64,000 nt of DNA from Desulfospira joergensenii DSM 10085 (GCF_000420085.1 NZ_ATUG01000001.1:1240001-1304000); one strand, 5' to 3'; positions 52,054 through 64,000 are shown, numbered from the stretch's first letter. Made by a program: numbers and translations. The notes: generated from the letters alone by a model not told the origin.

Positions 52054-52761
52054 GTGGAGAAACATCTGACCGAAATGACGGAAACAAAATCATTCGCACT
52101 CTTTGATTCATGGACAACCAAGTACGACGCCTGGTTTGAGACTCCTCCGGGCAGGTTGATCAAAAAATACGAATCAGAGCTGCTCCTGGAACTCCTTGAT
52201 CCTCTTCCGGGGGAGACCATACTTGATGTGGGGTGCGGAACCGGCATATTCACCCGGGATGTCATGGCCAGGGGGCCCAGGGTTACGGGAGTCGATCTTT
52301 CCGAACCCATGCTGAGGATGGCGGTGGACCGATCCATGGAAAAAAACTTTAACGGAATTTGTGCAGACATGTGCGCCCTGCCCTTTGAAGATAAAATATT
52401 TGACAAGGTTCTCTCCATGACGGCCATTGAATTTGTCCTGGATGCAAAAAAGGCGGTTGATGAACTCAACCGGGTTACCCGGAAAGGCGGGTGCATCGTA
52501 TTGACAACCCTTAACAGTCTCAGCCCATGGGCTGACCGCAGGCGCCAAAAAGCAAAAAACGGGCATACCCTGTTTCAGGAGATATTTTTCAGATCTCCCG
52601 ATGAAATGCGCTCCCTTGTTCCAGCCGATCCTGTCGTAAAAACGGCAATTCATTTTCAAAAGGAGGATTCCATTTCTGATGCCCCTAAAATTGAAGAAAA
52701 CGGAAATAGGAATCACCCGGACAAGGGTGCATTCCTGGCGGTTCAGTGGAATAAACTCTAA
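52054..52761 (+). CDS. Class I SAM-dependent methyltransferase
   Basis: A 235-residue methyltransferase. Motif I is TILDVGCGTGIFTRDV, followed by VTGVDLSEPMLRMA, CALPFEDKIFDKVLSM and a conserved GGCIVLTTLNSLS. This is the Methyltransf_11/25 type; substrate unknown. The apparent start is GTG at 52054, with no good ribosome site; ATG at 52075 (MTETKSFALF) is an alternative. It sits inside the glycolate cluster, but nothing in the sequence ties it to glycolate. Confidence 0.75.
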   Translation: MEKHLTEMTETKSFALFDSWTTKYDAWFETPPGRLIKKYESELLLELLDPLPGETILDVGCGTGIFTRDVMARGPRVTGVDLSEPMLRMAVDRSMEKNFNGICADMCALPFEDKIFDKVLSMTAIEFVLDAKKAVDELNRVTRKGGCIVLTTLNSLSPWADRRRQKAKNGHTLFQEIFFRSPDEMRSLVPADPVVKTAIHFQKEDSISDAPKIEENGNRNHPDKGAFLAVQWNKL

Positions 52762-52807
52762 GAAAATCCAGGCAGGTGAAACCATCCTGTCCAGTTGAGG
52801 AAAAGCT

Positions 52808-55423
52808 ATGGTCAATGAAAATTTTATACGTGAACTGGAATCCATCGTCGGGAAATCTCATGTTTCCCTGACCAGTACCGGTATTGAACTCTACTCCTAT
52901 GACGCCTCCCTGGTAAAGGGGAATCCCGGGGTCGTGGTCTTTCCGGCCAATACAGAGGAAGTATCCCAGGCGGTCAAGGCAGCCATTAAAGCCGGGGTGG
53001 ACTTTATCCCCAGGGGGTTCGGCACCAATCTGTCCGGGGGGACCATCTCCGTTACCGAGGGTCTTGTCATCTGTTTATCCCGTTTCAATAGAATCCTGGA
53101 AATTCATCCGGAAAGCCGGTATGCCGTTGTCCAGCCCGGGGTGACCAACCTGGAAGTCCAGCAGGCCCTGGCCAAGGTAGGGGCTTTTTACGCCCCGGAT
53201 CCGGCCTCCCAGAAGGTATCCACCCTGGGGGGCAATGCAGGAGAAAATTCCGGGGGGCCCCTCTGCCTGAAATACGGGGTGACCTCCAACCATATCCTGG
53301 GCATGGAAGCGGTTCTGGCCGACGGAGAAATTGTAAGGATCGGCGGTCCGGCCCTGGATCCTCCGGGGTTTGACCTAAGAGGCCTGATGGTGGGCAGCGA
53401 AGGCGGGCTGGCCATTATCACCGAACTCACCCTGAGAACCCTGCCCAAGACAGAGTCCGTCATCACCATGCTGGCCGTCTACGACGATATCCAGTCTGCG
53501 GCCCAGTCCGTCTCCAAGATCATCTCCGCCGGCATTGTACCCAATACCCTTGAAATGATGGATGCCACGGTTATCGAGGCCGTCGAGGCCAATGCCCCCT
53601 GCGGGTATCCCACGGATGCCGCCGCGGTCCTGATCATTGAGGTGGAGGGCATGATCGTGGGACTCAAGGAACAGGCAGACCAGATCCAGGAGATCTGCAT
53701 GGCCACCAATTGTAGAAGCATCAAAACCGCCAAGAACCAGGAAGAAAGGGATCGACTCTGGCAGGGAAGAAGGGGTGCATTCGGCGCCATTGCCCGGCTG
53801 GCCCCCAATTACCTGGTCAACGACGCCTGCGTGCCCAGGACCCGTCTGCCCGAGGCCCTGGAACAGGTCAAGGAAATCGCCGAACGATACGAATGCAGGG
53901 TGGGCAACGTGTTTCATGCCGGAGACGGCAACCTCCATCCCCTGCTCCTGTTTGATTCAAGAAACCCAAAGGAACTGGAACAGGTTCACAAGGCCGGATG
54001 GGAGATCATGAACGCCTGTGTTGAGCTGGGAGGAACCATCTCCGGCGAACACGGCATCGGCCGGGAAAAACAGCCTGCCATGCACATGATCTTTTCCGGG
54101 GACGATTTAAACACCCAGCGGGCGGTCAAATCCGCCTTTGATCCAAACAATATCCTCAATCCCAATAAGGTAATCCCCCTGGGAAAAACGCCCGGACAAC
54201 CTTTACCGCCCGGTGAGCCCACTGTTTTAAAACGCCTGGGCGGGGCATCGGGAAAAGGCGTTCCGGAAGCCATGGCAGCCGTCAAGGCGGCTGCGGCATC
54301 GGGGAAATCCGTCATGGCCATGGGCGCCGGGCACTTCAATCATTACGGCAACCTTGAAAACAAGGACCTGACCCCGGTCTCCACCCTGGACATGAAAGAT
54401 ATCATCGAATATGACAAGGCCAACCAGTTCATCACCGTGGGTACGGGCATGAGTGTGAGCGAGCTCCAGGCTCTTCTGGCCAAAGAAAATCAGTGGCTGC
54501 CGGTCCGCCCGCCCGGTTTCCATGCCGATTCCACCATTGGGGCCCTTGCCGCCATGGGCGTTTCCGGCCCGGAACGGATGTTTTACGGCGCGCCCAGGGA
54601 TTTTGCCCTGGGACTTCAATTTATTGACAGCCAGGGCAGGATCATCTCCGCCGGCGGCAAGGTGGTGAAAAATGTAGCCGGATACGATATGACCCGGCTG
54701 ATGATCGGAAGCAATGGAACCCTGGGGTTGATCACCGAGGTAACCTGGAGAGTCTGTACCCGGCCCGAACTCTGCCGGTCAGCACTGGGAACCGGTAATT
54801 TGAATGCCTGTTCCAATGCCGCCCTTGAACTCATGAATGCCAACCTCTTCCCCGCCTTTATCGCTGCGGTGCCCAAGGAAGATCCTTCCGGCAAACTCCC
54901 GGACCAATGGGAACTTGTCGTTGGTTTTGAAGGCCTTTCCATGGTGGTCGAACACCAGGTTGAAAAATGCCAGAGCCTGCTTGGCCGGTCCGGGCTGACC
55001 CCGGGGGAATCACGGGATTATGATCTCGTTGACGGATACCTGAAAGAGGCTTTCAAGGACCTGGGAACCTCCCCCTATGGTTTAAAAGCCGCCGGCATCA
55101 CCCAGAAGATGCCGGATATGATCAAGGAAATTGCCCCCCTGATGCCCTCAAGCTGGATCCTGGATTTTGGATGCGCCAGGGTCTTTGCCGGCCTGGATTC
55201 ACTGGGGACAAGCGACTGGGCCTCAACCACCCAAAAGGCCATGGCCTGGGGCGGCCATATTCAGCTTGAAAAGGCGCCGGAGGGTTTCCGCCGGGAACAG
55301 GATATTTACGGAGAAGTCGCCCGGCCGGAATGGGGTGTGATGCACAAAATCAAAAACGCCATGGATCCTGAATCTCTTTTCTCACCCGGCCGTATGCCCA
55401 AGACCGGGGCAATGAACATTTAA
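52808..55423 (+). CDS. glcD: Glycolate oxidase GlcD-GlcE fusion protein
   Basis: An 871-residue fusion of the two FAD-binding subunits of glycolate oxidase. Residues about 1-457 are GlcD: PANTEEVSQAVKAAIKAGVD, FIPRGFGTNLSGGTISVTEG, GENSGGPLCLKYGVTSNHIL, NVFHAGDGNLHPLLLFDSRN and SGEHGIGREK. After a proline-rich linker, residues about 470-871 are GlcE, with GGKVVKNVAGYDMTRLMIGS then NGTLGLITEVTWRV, the GlcE signature. In E. coli these are separate. It should oxidise glycolate to glyoxylate, passing electrons to GlcF; D-lactate is an alternative substrate of the family. GAGGAAAAGCT precedes the ATG. Confidence 0.92.
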   Translation: MVNENFIRELESIVGKSHVSLTSTGIELYSYDASLVKGNPGVVVFPANTEEVSQAVKAAIKAGVDFIPRGFGTNLSGGTISVTEGLVICLSRFNRILEIHPESRYAVVQPGVTNLEVQQALAKVGAFYAPDPASQKVSTLGGNAGENSGGPLCLKYGVTSNHILGMEAVLADGEIVRIGGPALDPPGFDLRGLMVGSEGGLAIITELTLRTLPKTESVITMLAVYDDIQSAAQSVSKIISAGIVPNTLEMMDATVIEAVEANAPCGYPTDAAAVLIIEVEGMIVGLKEQADQIQEICMATNCRSIKTAKNQEERDRLWQGRRGAFGAIARLAPNYLVNDACVPRTRLPEALEQVKEIAERYECRVGNVFHAGDGNLHPLLLFDSRNPKELEQVHKAGWEIMNACVELGGTISGEHGIGREKQPAMHMIFSGDDLNTQRAVKSAFDPNNILNPNKVIPLGKTPGQPLPPGEPTVLKRLGGASGKGVPEAMAAVKAAAASGKSVMAMGAGHFNHYGNLENKDLTPVSTLDMKDIIEYDKANQFITVGTGMSVSELQALLAKENQWLPVRPPGFHADSTIGALAAMGVSGPERMFYGAPRDFALGLQFIDSQGRIISAGGKVVKNVAGYDMTRLMIGSNGTLGLITEVTWRVCTRPELCRSALGTGNLNACSNAALELMNANLFPAFIAAVPKEDPSGKLPDQWELVVGFEGLSMVVEHQVEKCQSLLGRSGLTPGESRDYDLVDGYLKEAFKDLGTSPYGLKAAGITQKMPDMIKEIAPLMPSSWILDFGCARVFAGLDSLGTSDWASTTQKAMAWGGHIQLEKAPEGFRREQDIYGEVARPEWGVMHKIKNAMDPESLFSPGRMPKTGAMNI

Positions 55424-55446
55424 AACCAACTGGAGGGGATGCCCTA

Positions 55447-56718
55447 ATGGATATTACCAAAGAATACGACGCAATTTCACAATGTAACAAATGCGGTTTC
55501 TGCCAGGTGGCCTGTCCGGTATTCCGCTCAACAGGCCATGAGTCCGGCGTTGCCCGTGGACGACTGGCACTGATGAGGGGAATTATTGAGGATCGTGTCG
55601 AATGGAGCAAGGAACTGGAAGAGCCGCTGTTCAACTGCCTGGGATGCGGAGCCTGTACGGCAAACTGCTTCGGCGCCGTGCCCACGGCCGACCTCATCAT
55701 AAAAGGCCGGGCAGAATATCTGGAAAAAGTGGGCAGAAAGCCCATTCACAAACTGCTGTTTGACCAGTTGCTTCCCTATCCCAACCGTCTGCACATGGCC
55801 GCACGGGCCGCAGCCTTTGGAAAGAACTCGGGCCTCTCCAAAGTGGCCAAGGCCGTCGGCCTTTTACGGGTTCTGGGCAGGGATCTGCACAAGGCCGAGA
55901 ACATCGTTGAAAAACTTCCCACCAAACCCTTTCGGGGGCAGATTAAGCCCGGCGAGTATAAGGGCGAGGGAGCTTCCCTTAAAATCGGATATTTTGTGGG
56001 ATGCGGGATCGATATCATCCAGCAGGAAGCCGGCCAAGAAAGTTTCAAACTTCTCAAGAGTATCGGCAAAAGCGTCACGGTTCTCAACAACTGCTGCTGC
56101 GGCCTGCCACCCTGGACATACGGAGACATTGATGCGGCACAGAAACTGGCCCTTAAAAATTTCGATGTCCTGGCGGACCAGTCTTTTGACGTCATTGTCA
56201 CAGACTGTTCAAGTTGTGCCGGATTTTTAAAGCACTATGAAAAAGTTTTTGAGGGAGATGAGGCCAACCTGAACCGGATCAAAACCCAGATGCCCAAGGT
56301 TCAGGACATGGTGGAATTTCTCTTTACCAACCAATGCTCCTCCCCGGAACGCCAGACCCCGGTTGTGGTCACCTATCATGATCCCTGCCATGCGGTAAGG
56401 GGCCAGGGGATTTCCAAGGAAAACCGTGAAATCCTGAAAGGGATTCCCGGCATTGAATTCAGGGAAATGCCCGAAGCCGACTGGTGCTGCGGAGGAGCCG
56501 GGTCATACGCCTTGACCCATTATGAACTGTCCATGAAGGTGCTGGACCGGAAAATGGAAAATCTGGCTTCGACGGAAGCCGATTTTCTGGTGACTTCCTG
56601 TCCGGCCTGCATGATTCAGCTCTCCCACGGCGTGCGAAGAAAAGGACTGAGTACCCGGGTCTGCCATATCAGCGAGATCGTTACCGGTTCAAAGGCAATG
56701 GAAGGGGCTGGTCTGTAA
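55447..56718 (+). CDS. glcF: Glycolate oxidase iron-sulfur subunit GlcF
   Basis: A 423-residue Fe-S electron-transfer subunit. Two 4Fe-4S motifs are at the N-terminus: CNKCGFCQVACP (about 13-24) and CLGCGACTANC (about 64-74). Two CCG domains follow, with FVGCGIDI, NNCCCGLPPW, YHDPCHAVRG and DWCCGGAGSYAL. This HdrD-like form can pass electrons to the membrane quinone pool or a heterodisulfide-type partner. It directly follows the GlcD-GlcE fusion. GGAGG precedes the ATG. Confidence 0.92.
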   Translation: MDITKEYDAISQCNKCGFCQVACPVFRSTGHESGVARGRLALMRGIIEDRVEWSKELEEPLFNCLGCGACTANCFGAVPTADLIIKGRAEYLEKVGRKPIHKLLFDQLLPYPNRLHMAARAAAFGKNSGLSKVAKAVGLLRVLGRDLHKAENIVEKLPTKPFRGQIKPGEYKGEGASLKIGYFVGCGIDIIQQEAGQESFKLLKSIGKSVTVLNNCCCGLPPWTYGDIDAAQKLALKNFDVLADQSFDVIVTDCSSCAGFLKHYEKVFEGDEANLNRIKTQMPKVQDMVEFLFTNQCSSPERQTPVVVTYHDPCHAVRGQGISKENREILKGIPGIEFREMPEADWCCGGAGSYALTHYELSMKVLDRKMENLASTEADFLVTSCPACMIQLSHGVRRKGLSTRVCHISEIVTGSKAMEGAGL

Positions 56719-56853
56719 CGAGCAGCCGTTCTTTAAAACATGAATGGAATTTTCTCCCCTGCATTTAATGTAGATGCGGTACCACGGAGCGGAAACCCAA
56801 GTTGACATGTGACTATTGAAATTAAGTTCTTAAGAAGAGCTATAAGGAGAAAA

Positions 56854-58146
56854 ATGAGTAATTTTGAATGTGATTCACTTAAGTATCACTCGGAACCTGT
56901 ATGCGGAAAAATCAAGGTTGTGCCTACCAAGGCCTGCAAGACTGCGGCTGATCTGGCAAAGGCTTACTCCCCGGGGGTGGCCAATCCCGTACTGGCCATT
57001 GATGCCAATCCCGATGAAGCCTATAAGTACACCAGCCGGGCAAATCTTGTCGGCGTGGTTTCCAACGGATCGGCCATCCTGGGTCTCGGTAACCGGGGGG
57101 CTCTGGCCAGCAAGCCGGTCATGGAAGGAAAGGGGATCCTGTTTAAACGTTTTGCAGATATTGACGTGTTTGACATTGAACTGGATACCCAGGACCCTGA
57201 AAAAATCATTGACCTGGTAAAAACCATGGAACCCACCTTCGGCGGGATCAACCTGGAAGATATCAAGGCCCCGGAGTGCTTTGAAATAGAAGAACGACTC
57301 ATCGAGATGTGTGATATCCCCATCTTCCATGATGACCAGCACGGAACGGCCATCATCTCTGCGGCAGGATTTATCAATGCCCTGGAGATCAACGGAAAAA
57401 AGATAGAAGAGGTCAAGGTAGTCTTCAACGGTGCCGGCGCCGCCGGAATTTCCTGTGCCAAACTCTTCATGGCCATGGGCGTTAAACAGGAAAATATCAT
57501 CATGTGCGATTCCAAGGGGGTCATCTTCAAAGGCCGGACCCAGGGGATGAACAAGTATAAGGATCTCTTTGCCGCAGACACGGAAAAACGGACCCTGGCC
57601 GAAGCCATGGACGGGGCGGATGTTTTCATGGGCGTGTCCCAGAAAGATGCGGTCACACCGGAGATGCTCAAATCCATGACCCGGGATCCCATTGTGTTTG
57701 CCATGGCCAACCCGGATCCGGAAATTTCCTATGACGTGGCAAAAGCAACCCGGGATGACATCATCATGGGAACCGGCCGGTCTGATTTTCCCAACCAGGT
57801 CAACAATGTCCTGGGATTCCCCTTTATCTTCAGGGGTGCCCTGGACGTCCGGGCCTCCCGGATCTCGGAAGGGATGAAAATCGCCGCAGCCAGGGCCCTT
57901 GCCGCCCTTGCCAAAGAACCGGTTCCCCAGGTGGTCAATGATGCCTACGAAGGAAGACAGTTCACCTTCGGCAAAGAGTATATCGTGCCCACGCCCTTTG
58001 ACCCCAGGGTAATCGAATGGGAAGCCGTGGCCGTGGCCAAGGCCGCCGTTGAAGAGGGACTGGCCAGAAAACCGATCCACGACTGGGATGCCTACCGGGA
58101 ATCTCTGGCAAAGCGGATGATTGAATTCTGGGAACATAGTGTTTAA
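56854..58146 (+). CDS. Malic enzyme (NAD(P)-dependent, short form)
   Basis: A 430-residue malic enzyme (malate -> pyruvate + CO2). Landmarks: YSPGVANPVLAIDANPDEAY, VSNGSAILGLGNRGALASKP, FGGINLEDIKAPECFEIE, IPIFHDDQHGTAIISAAG and the Rossmann motif VVFNGAGAAGISCAKLF. No C-terminal phosphotransacetylase domain, unlike MaeB of E. coli. Cofactor choice (NAD or NADP) cannot be read safely. AAGGAG precedes ATG 56854; an upstream in-frame start would add 15 unlikely residues. In the proposed cycle it makes pyruvate for the oxidoreductase downstream. Confidence 0.94.
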   Translation: MSNFECDSLKYHSEPVCGKIKVVPTKACKTAADLAKAYSPGVANPVLAIDANPDEAYKYTSRANLVGVVSNGSAILGLGNRGALASKPVMEGKGILFKRFADIDVFDIELDTQDPEKIIDLVKTMEPTFGGINLEDIKAPECFEIEERLIEMCDIPIFHDDQHGTAIISAAGFINALEINGKKIEEVKVVFNGAGAAGISCAKLFMAMGVKQENIIMCDSKGVIFKGRTQGMNKYKDLFAADTEKRTLAEAMDGADVFMGVSQKDAVTPEMLKSMTRDPIVFAMANPDPEISYDVAKATRDDIIMGTGRSDFPNQVNNVLGFPFIFRGALDVRASRISEGMKIAAARALAALAKEPVPQVVNDAYEGRQFTFGKEYIVPTPFDPRVIEWEAVAVAKAAVEEGLARKPIHDWDAYRESLAKRMIEFWEHSV

Positions 58147-58169
58147 CCCCTGTGAATCAGACTAGATGA

Positions 58170-58284
58170 AGTGCCGGCCGGGAACGGTTTTAAAAGACTC
58201 GTGCAGAACCTGCTGAAAATGTTGATACTGACTCCTGGCAGCAAGGGCGGTTGGACCCGAAGCTGCGGGTTCCCGGCCGGCACT
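58170..58284 (+). other. Large stem-loop between malic enzyme and PFOR genes
   Basis: AGTGCCGGCCGGGAAC (58170-58185) and GTTCCCGGCCGGCACT (58269-58284) are exact 16-bp reverse complements enclosing 83 nt. The loop can form further hairpins. It could be a cis-acting RNA, an intercistronic stabiliser, or a mobile palindrome. Confidence 0.65.
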
Positions 58285-58310
58285 CCAACATCAGTTCTTC
58301 GCGCAGTTAA

Positions 58311-61850
<3,540 letters not shown>

Positions 61851-61856
61851 TATCCC

Positions 61857-61901
61857 GGCATCCGGGGTGGATCCCGTTTTTGCCCCGGATGCCTGTTTTT
61901 T
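61857..61901 (+). terminator. Rho-independent terminator after PFOR
   Basis: GGCATCCGGGG (61857-61867) and CCCCGGATGCC (61883-61893) form a perfect 11-bp stem with a 15-nt loop, followed by TGTTTTTT. Confidence 0.9.
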
Positions 61902-61972
61902 ATGAGCCCTGTTCGGATTCACCCGGACACGAAGAGAATGACGTAACCGATTATCAAACAAACTGGAATAAT

Positions 61973-62683
61973 ATGGTAGAACCGAATTATCAGCCAGTCA
62001 AACAGATCAAGATCTCAACCCTGATTGTGGACCAGATAAAATCCCACATCGTTGAGGGCAATTTAAAACCCGGAGATCCCCTTCCCTCGGAAAGGGATCT
62101 GATGAAGTCCTTTAACGTGAGCCGATCCTCCCTGCGGGAGGCATTAAAGATCCTTGATGCCACCGGATTTGTGGAAATCGCCCAGAGAAAGAGGACCCGG
62201 GTCAAATCCATTGTACCGGACAGTTTTGTCGAACCCCTGCGTCCCCTGCTCAAGGAAGATATTGATACGGTGGTGGAAGTCCTTGATGTGAGAAGATGTC
62301 TGGAGTCCTGGAATGCCTATAACGCGGCGGAAAGGGCAACCGATGGGGATATCGAAGGGTTGAGGCAGAACCTGAAATCCATGGAAAAAAAGATGGTCCG
62401 GGGCCAGAATCTCATCGGGGAGGACTCCGCGTTTCACCTGGCCATCTCAGCCGCCGCCCACAACAAGATCCAGACCCATCTGATGTACTCCATCTATGCC
62501 CTTATCCAGGATACCGTGGGCATCTGCTACGAGACCGACGAAAGCCGGGACATATTGGAGGAACATGAAAATATATTCCGGGCCATCACAGACAGGGATC
62601 AGAAACAGGCCCGGCGCGAGATGAACCTGCATCTGGATAAGATCCTGTCCCGGACCCACAACTTTTTTGAAGAGAAAAAATAG
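61973..62683 (+). CDS. FadR-subfamily GntR transcriptional regulator (copy 1)
   Basis: A 236-residue regulator. The GntR winged helix reads LIVDQIKSHIVEGNLKPGD, then LPSERDLMKSFNVSRSSLRE. The C-terminal FCD domain has the metal/ligand residues in EDSAFHLAISAAAHNKI and later His residues (HENIF, NLHLDK). FCD regulators often sense hydroxy- or oxo-acids (GlcC, LldR, PdhR), which suits control of glycolate genes. ATG at 61973 (MVEPNYQPVKQ) is used because it aligns with the paralogue at 63250; a longer frame upstream overlaps the terminator. It is 26 bp upstream of the RraA-like gene. Confidence 0.9.
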   Translation: MVEPNYQPVKQIKISTLIVDQIKSHIVEGNLKPGDPLPSERDLMKSFNVSRSSLREALKILDATGFVEIAQRKRTRVKSIVPDSFVEPLRPLLKEDIDTVVEVLDVRRCLESWNAYNAAERATDGDIEGLRQNLKSMEKKMVRGQNLIGEDSAFHLAISAAAHNKIQTHLMYSIYALIQDTVGICYETDESRDILEEHENIFRAITDRDQKQARREMNLHLDKILSRTHNFFEEKK

Positions 62684-62709
62684 GGATAGATACCCAACAA
62701 GGAGGGGCC

Positions 62710-63198
62710 ATGAAAACTGCCGATCTCATGGACGATTTCCAGGATCAACTGCAGAGCTGTGAAATCCAGTTCAGAAACTTTGGGGGCCGAAGGGCATTCT
62801 GGGGTCCCTGCCGAACCGTCCAATGCCATGGGGATAATGTCCTTTTAAGAAAAACCATTGAAGAACCGGCCCAGGGCCATGTGCTCGTTGTGGACGGAAA
62901 CGGATCTCTTTTCTGTGCCCTCATGGGGGATATGATCGCTGCCCTGGGGATGAAAAACAACTGGTCCGGCGTGGTCATCAACGGGGCGGTCCGGGATACC
63001 CGGGACCTTGGGAAAATGGATTTCGGAATCAAGGCCCTGGGAAGCAACCCCAGAAAGAGTCAGAAAAAAGGCCGGGGAAAAATCGATGTCCCCGTCAATT
63101 TCGGCAAGATCACCATTGCACCGGGCAACTGGATCTATTGTGATGAAGACGGCGTGGTTGTGGCTGAAAAAGAACTGCCCGTGAATTTAGCCCTTTAA
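62710..63198 (+). CDS. RraA-family protein
   Basis: A 162-residue RraA-fold protein. Landmarks: GPCRTVQCHGDNVLLRKTIE, VLVVDGNGSLFCALMGDMIA, WSGVVINGAVRDTRDLGKMD and FGIKALGSNPRKSQKKG. The metal-binding G..RD loop is kept. The family contains RNase E inhibitors (RraA) and 4-hydroxy-4-methyl-2-oxoglutarate/oxaloacetate aldolases, which break C4-C6 oxo-acids into pyruvate; sequence alone does not separate them. A metabolic role (oxaloacetate decarboxylation or aldol cleavage feeding pyruvate) would suit the locus. AAGGAGG precedes the ATG. Confidence 0.82.
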   Translation: MKTADLMDDFQDQLQSCEIQFRNFGGRRAFWGPCRTVQCHGDNVLLRKTIEEPAQGHVLVVDGNGSLFCALMGDMIAALGMKNNWSGVVINGAVRDTRDLGKMDFGIKALGSNPRKSQKKGRGKIDVPVNFGKITIAPGNWIYCDEDGVVVAEKELPVNLAL

Positions 63199-63249
63199 TC
63201 CCAAGCTTTGGCAAATCAAATCGGCTTCCCGTTTTTGTTCCTGAAAGCC

Positions 63250-63996
63250 CTAGCGGGGATGTAAAATTTTTCTATCGTTAAAAAACCGGTGAACCCTTGC
63301 CTGGACCTTGTCCAGATGGGCATTCATCATCCGGCGGGCAAGCTCGGAATTTTTGTCTTTGATGGCTTTGAATATGTTTTGATGCTCCTCCAATATATCC
63401 CGGCTTTCGTCGGTCTCGTAGCAGATGCCCACGGTATCCCGGATAAGGGCATAGATGGAGTACATCAGATGGGTCTGAATTTTATTATGGGAGGCCGAGG
63501 ATATGGCCAGGTGAAAGTCGGCATCCTCGTCCACAAGGCTTTGATTGTCCTTGATCTTCTTTTCCATGGATTCAATATTCCGCCTCAACCCCTCGATATC
63601 TTCCTCGGTGGCCCTTTCCGCCGCATAATAGGCATTCCAGGACTCCAGACATCTTCTGACATCGTGAACCTCAAGAACGGTTTCAAGATTTTCCTTTAAC
63701 AGGGGGCGGATGGGCTCGATAAAGCTGTCCGGTACAATGGATTTGACCCGTGTCCGCTTCCTCTGGGCGATTTCGATGAATCCGGTGGCATCAAGGATCT
63801 TCAACGCCTCCCTCAAAGAAGACCGGCTCACGTTAAAGGACTTCATCAGATCCCTTTCCGAGGGCAGAACATCCCCCGGCTTTAAATTCCCTCCAACGAT
63901 ATGGGATTTGATCTGGTCGACAATCAATGTCGAAACCTTAACCTGTTTTATTGGTTCATAATCTGGCTGCACGCTTTCTTCCTCTTCTCTCCTCAT
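63250..63996 (-). CDS. FadR-subfamily GntR transcriptional regulator (copy 2)
   Basis: A 248-residue paralogue of the regulator at 61973, matching it over most of its length: LPSERDLMKSFNVSRSSLRE is shared exactly, and the FCD domain has EDADFHLAISSASHNKI. It is encoded on the opposite strand and faces the first across the RraA gene. The ATG at 63996 is four bases from the window edge; a GTG at 63972 aligns with the start of the paralogue and has AGGAAG before it, so the true start may be there. Promoter and targets lie outside the window. Confidence 0.88.
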   Translation of the reverse strand: MRREEEESVQPDYEPIKQVKVSTLIVDQIKSHIVGGNLKPGDVLPSERDLMKSFNVSRSSLREALKILDATGFIEIAQRKRTRVKSIVPDSFIEPIRPLLKENLETVLEVHDVRRCLESWNAYYAAERATEEDIEGLRRNIESMEKKIKDNQSLVDEDADFHLAISSASHNKIQTHLMYSIYALIRDTVGICYETDESRDILEEHQNIFKAIKDKNSELARRMMNAHLDKVQARVHRFFNDRKILHPR

Positions 63997-64000
63997 ACTC

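Noticed and set aside
56802-56830. TTGACA upstream of the malic enzyme gene as a separate promoter
   Set aside because: No acceptable -10 box at 15-19 bp, so I do not claim a promoter; read-through from upstream is as likely.
56875-58137. Long open frame antisense to malic enzyme
   Set aside because: It is a shadow of the strongly coding plus strand; composition and lack of ribosome site argue against it. The same holds for antisense frames over the PFOR, CoA-transferase and acyl-CoA synthetase genes.

Overview
The window reads as a chromosomal piece from an anaerobic, moderately GC-rich member of the Desulfobacterales (formerly Deltaproteobacteria). This is inferred from gene content: pyruvate:ferredoxin oxidoreductase, acetyl-CoA hydrolase/transferases, a Tat-exported TRAP binding protein, a fused GlcD-GlcE, long-form HisG, and FmdB-type zinc ribbons. 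No rRNA, tRNA, CRISPR array or phage was seen, so the genus cannot be fixed.

Layout. 0-7 kb (mostly minus strand): a cut-off O-methyltransferase, a small cytochrome c, a peptidoglycan-binding membrane protein, a GNAT acetyltransferase, a diguanylate cyclase and an HI0933-type flavoprotein. Lying among these are GC-rich stem-loop repeats and an exact 264-bp tandem duplication. 7-12 kb: two acetyl-CoA hydrolase/transferase genes (the second fused to a GNAT domain) and fumC. 13.5-15.24 kb: an AT-rich island that I interpret as two integron-type gene cassettes, with attC sites whose ends match their own cassette boundaries exactly. 15-29 kb: acyl-CoA synthetase, two dihydrouridine synthases, a merR-oxidoreductase operon, universal stress protein, hydrolase, MFS exporter, DUF1848 protein and queF. 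29-37 kb: a helix-turn-helix protein, an HNH nuclease, a tightly coupled hisI-hisG-aminotransferase-engB-era operon, and PBP1A. 37.5-43 kb: a complete pyruvate dehydrogenase operon (E1alpha, E1beta, E2, E3) ending in a lipoate-ligase-like gene.

43.4-64 kb is the most interesting part. A TRAP transporter is followed by a succinyl-CoA-ligase-like pair with a ferredoxin-like gene between its subunits, a malyl-CoA-lyase-type CoA-ester lyase, a GlcD-GlcE fusion, GlcF, malic enzyme and pyruvate:ferredoxin oxidoreductase. These steps close a cycle: glycolate -> glyoxylate; glyoxylate + acetyl-CoA -> malyl-CoA -> malate + ATP -> pyruvate + CO2 -> acetyl-CoA + CO2. This is the malyl-CoA route known biochemically from the glycolate fermenter Syntrophobotulus glycolicus, here encoded in one locus with a likely uptake system. 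Two FadR/GntR-type regulator paralogues flank an RraA-like gene at the end. Both main promoters, before dctP and before the CoA ligase, carry the same arrangement: a TTGACA box, a GGT-N3-ACC site 37 nt downstream of it, and a second such site about 155 nt upstream of the first. This suggests one regulon.
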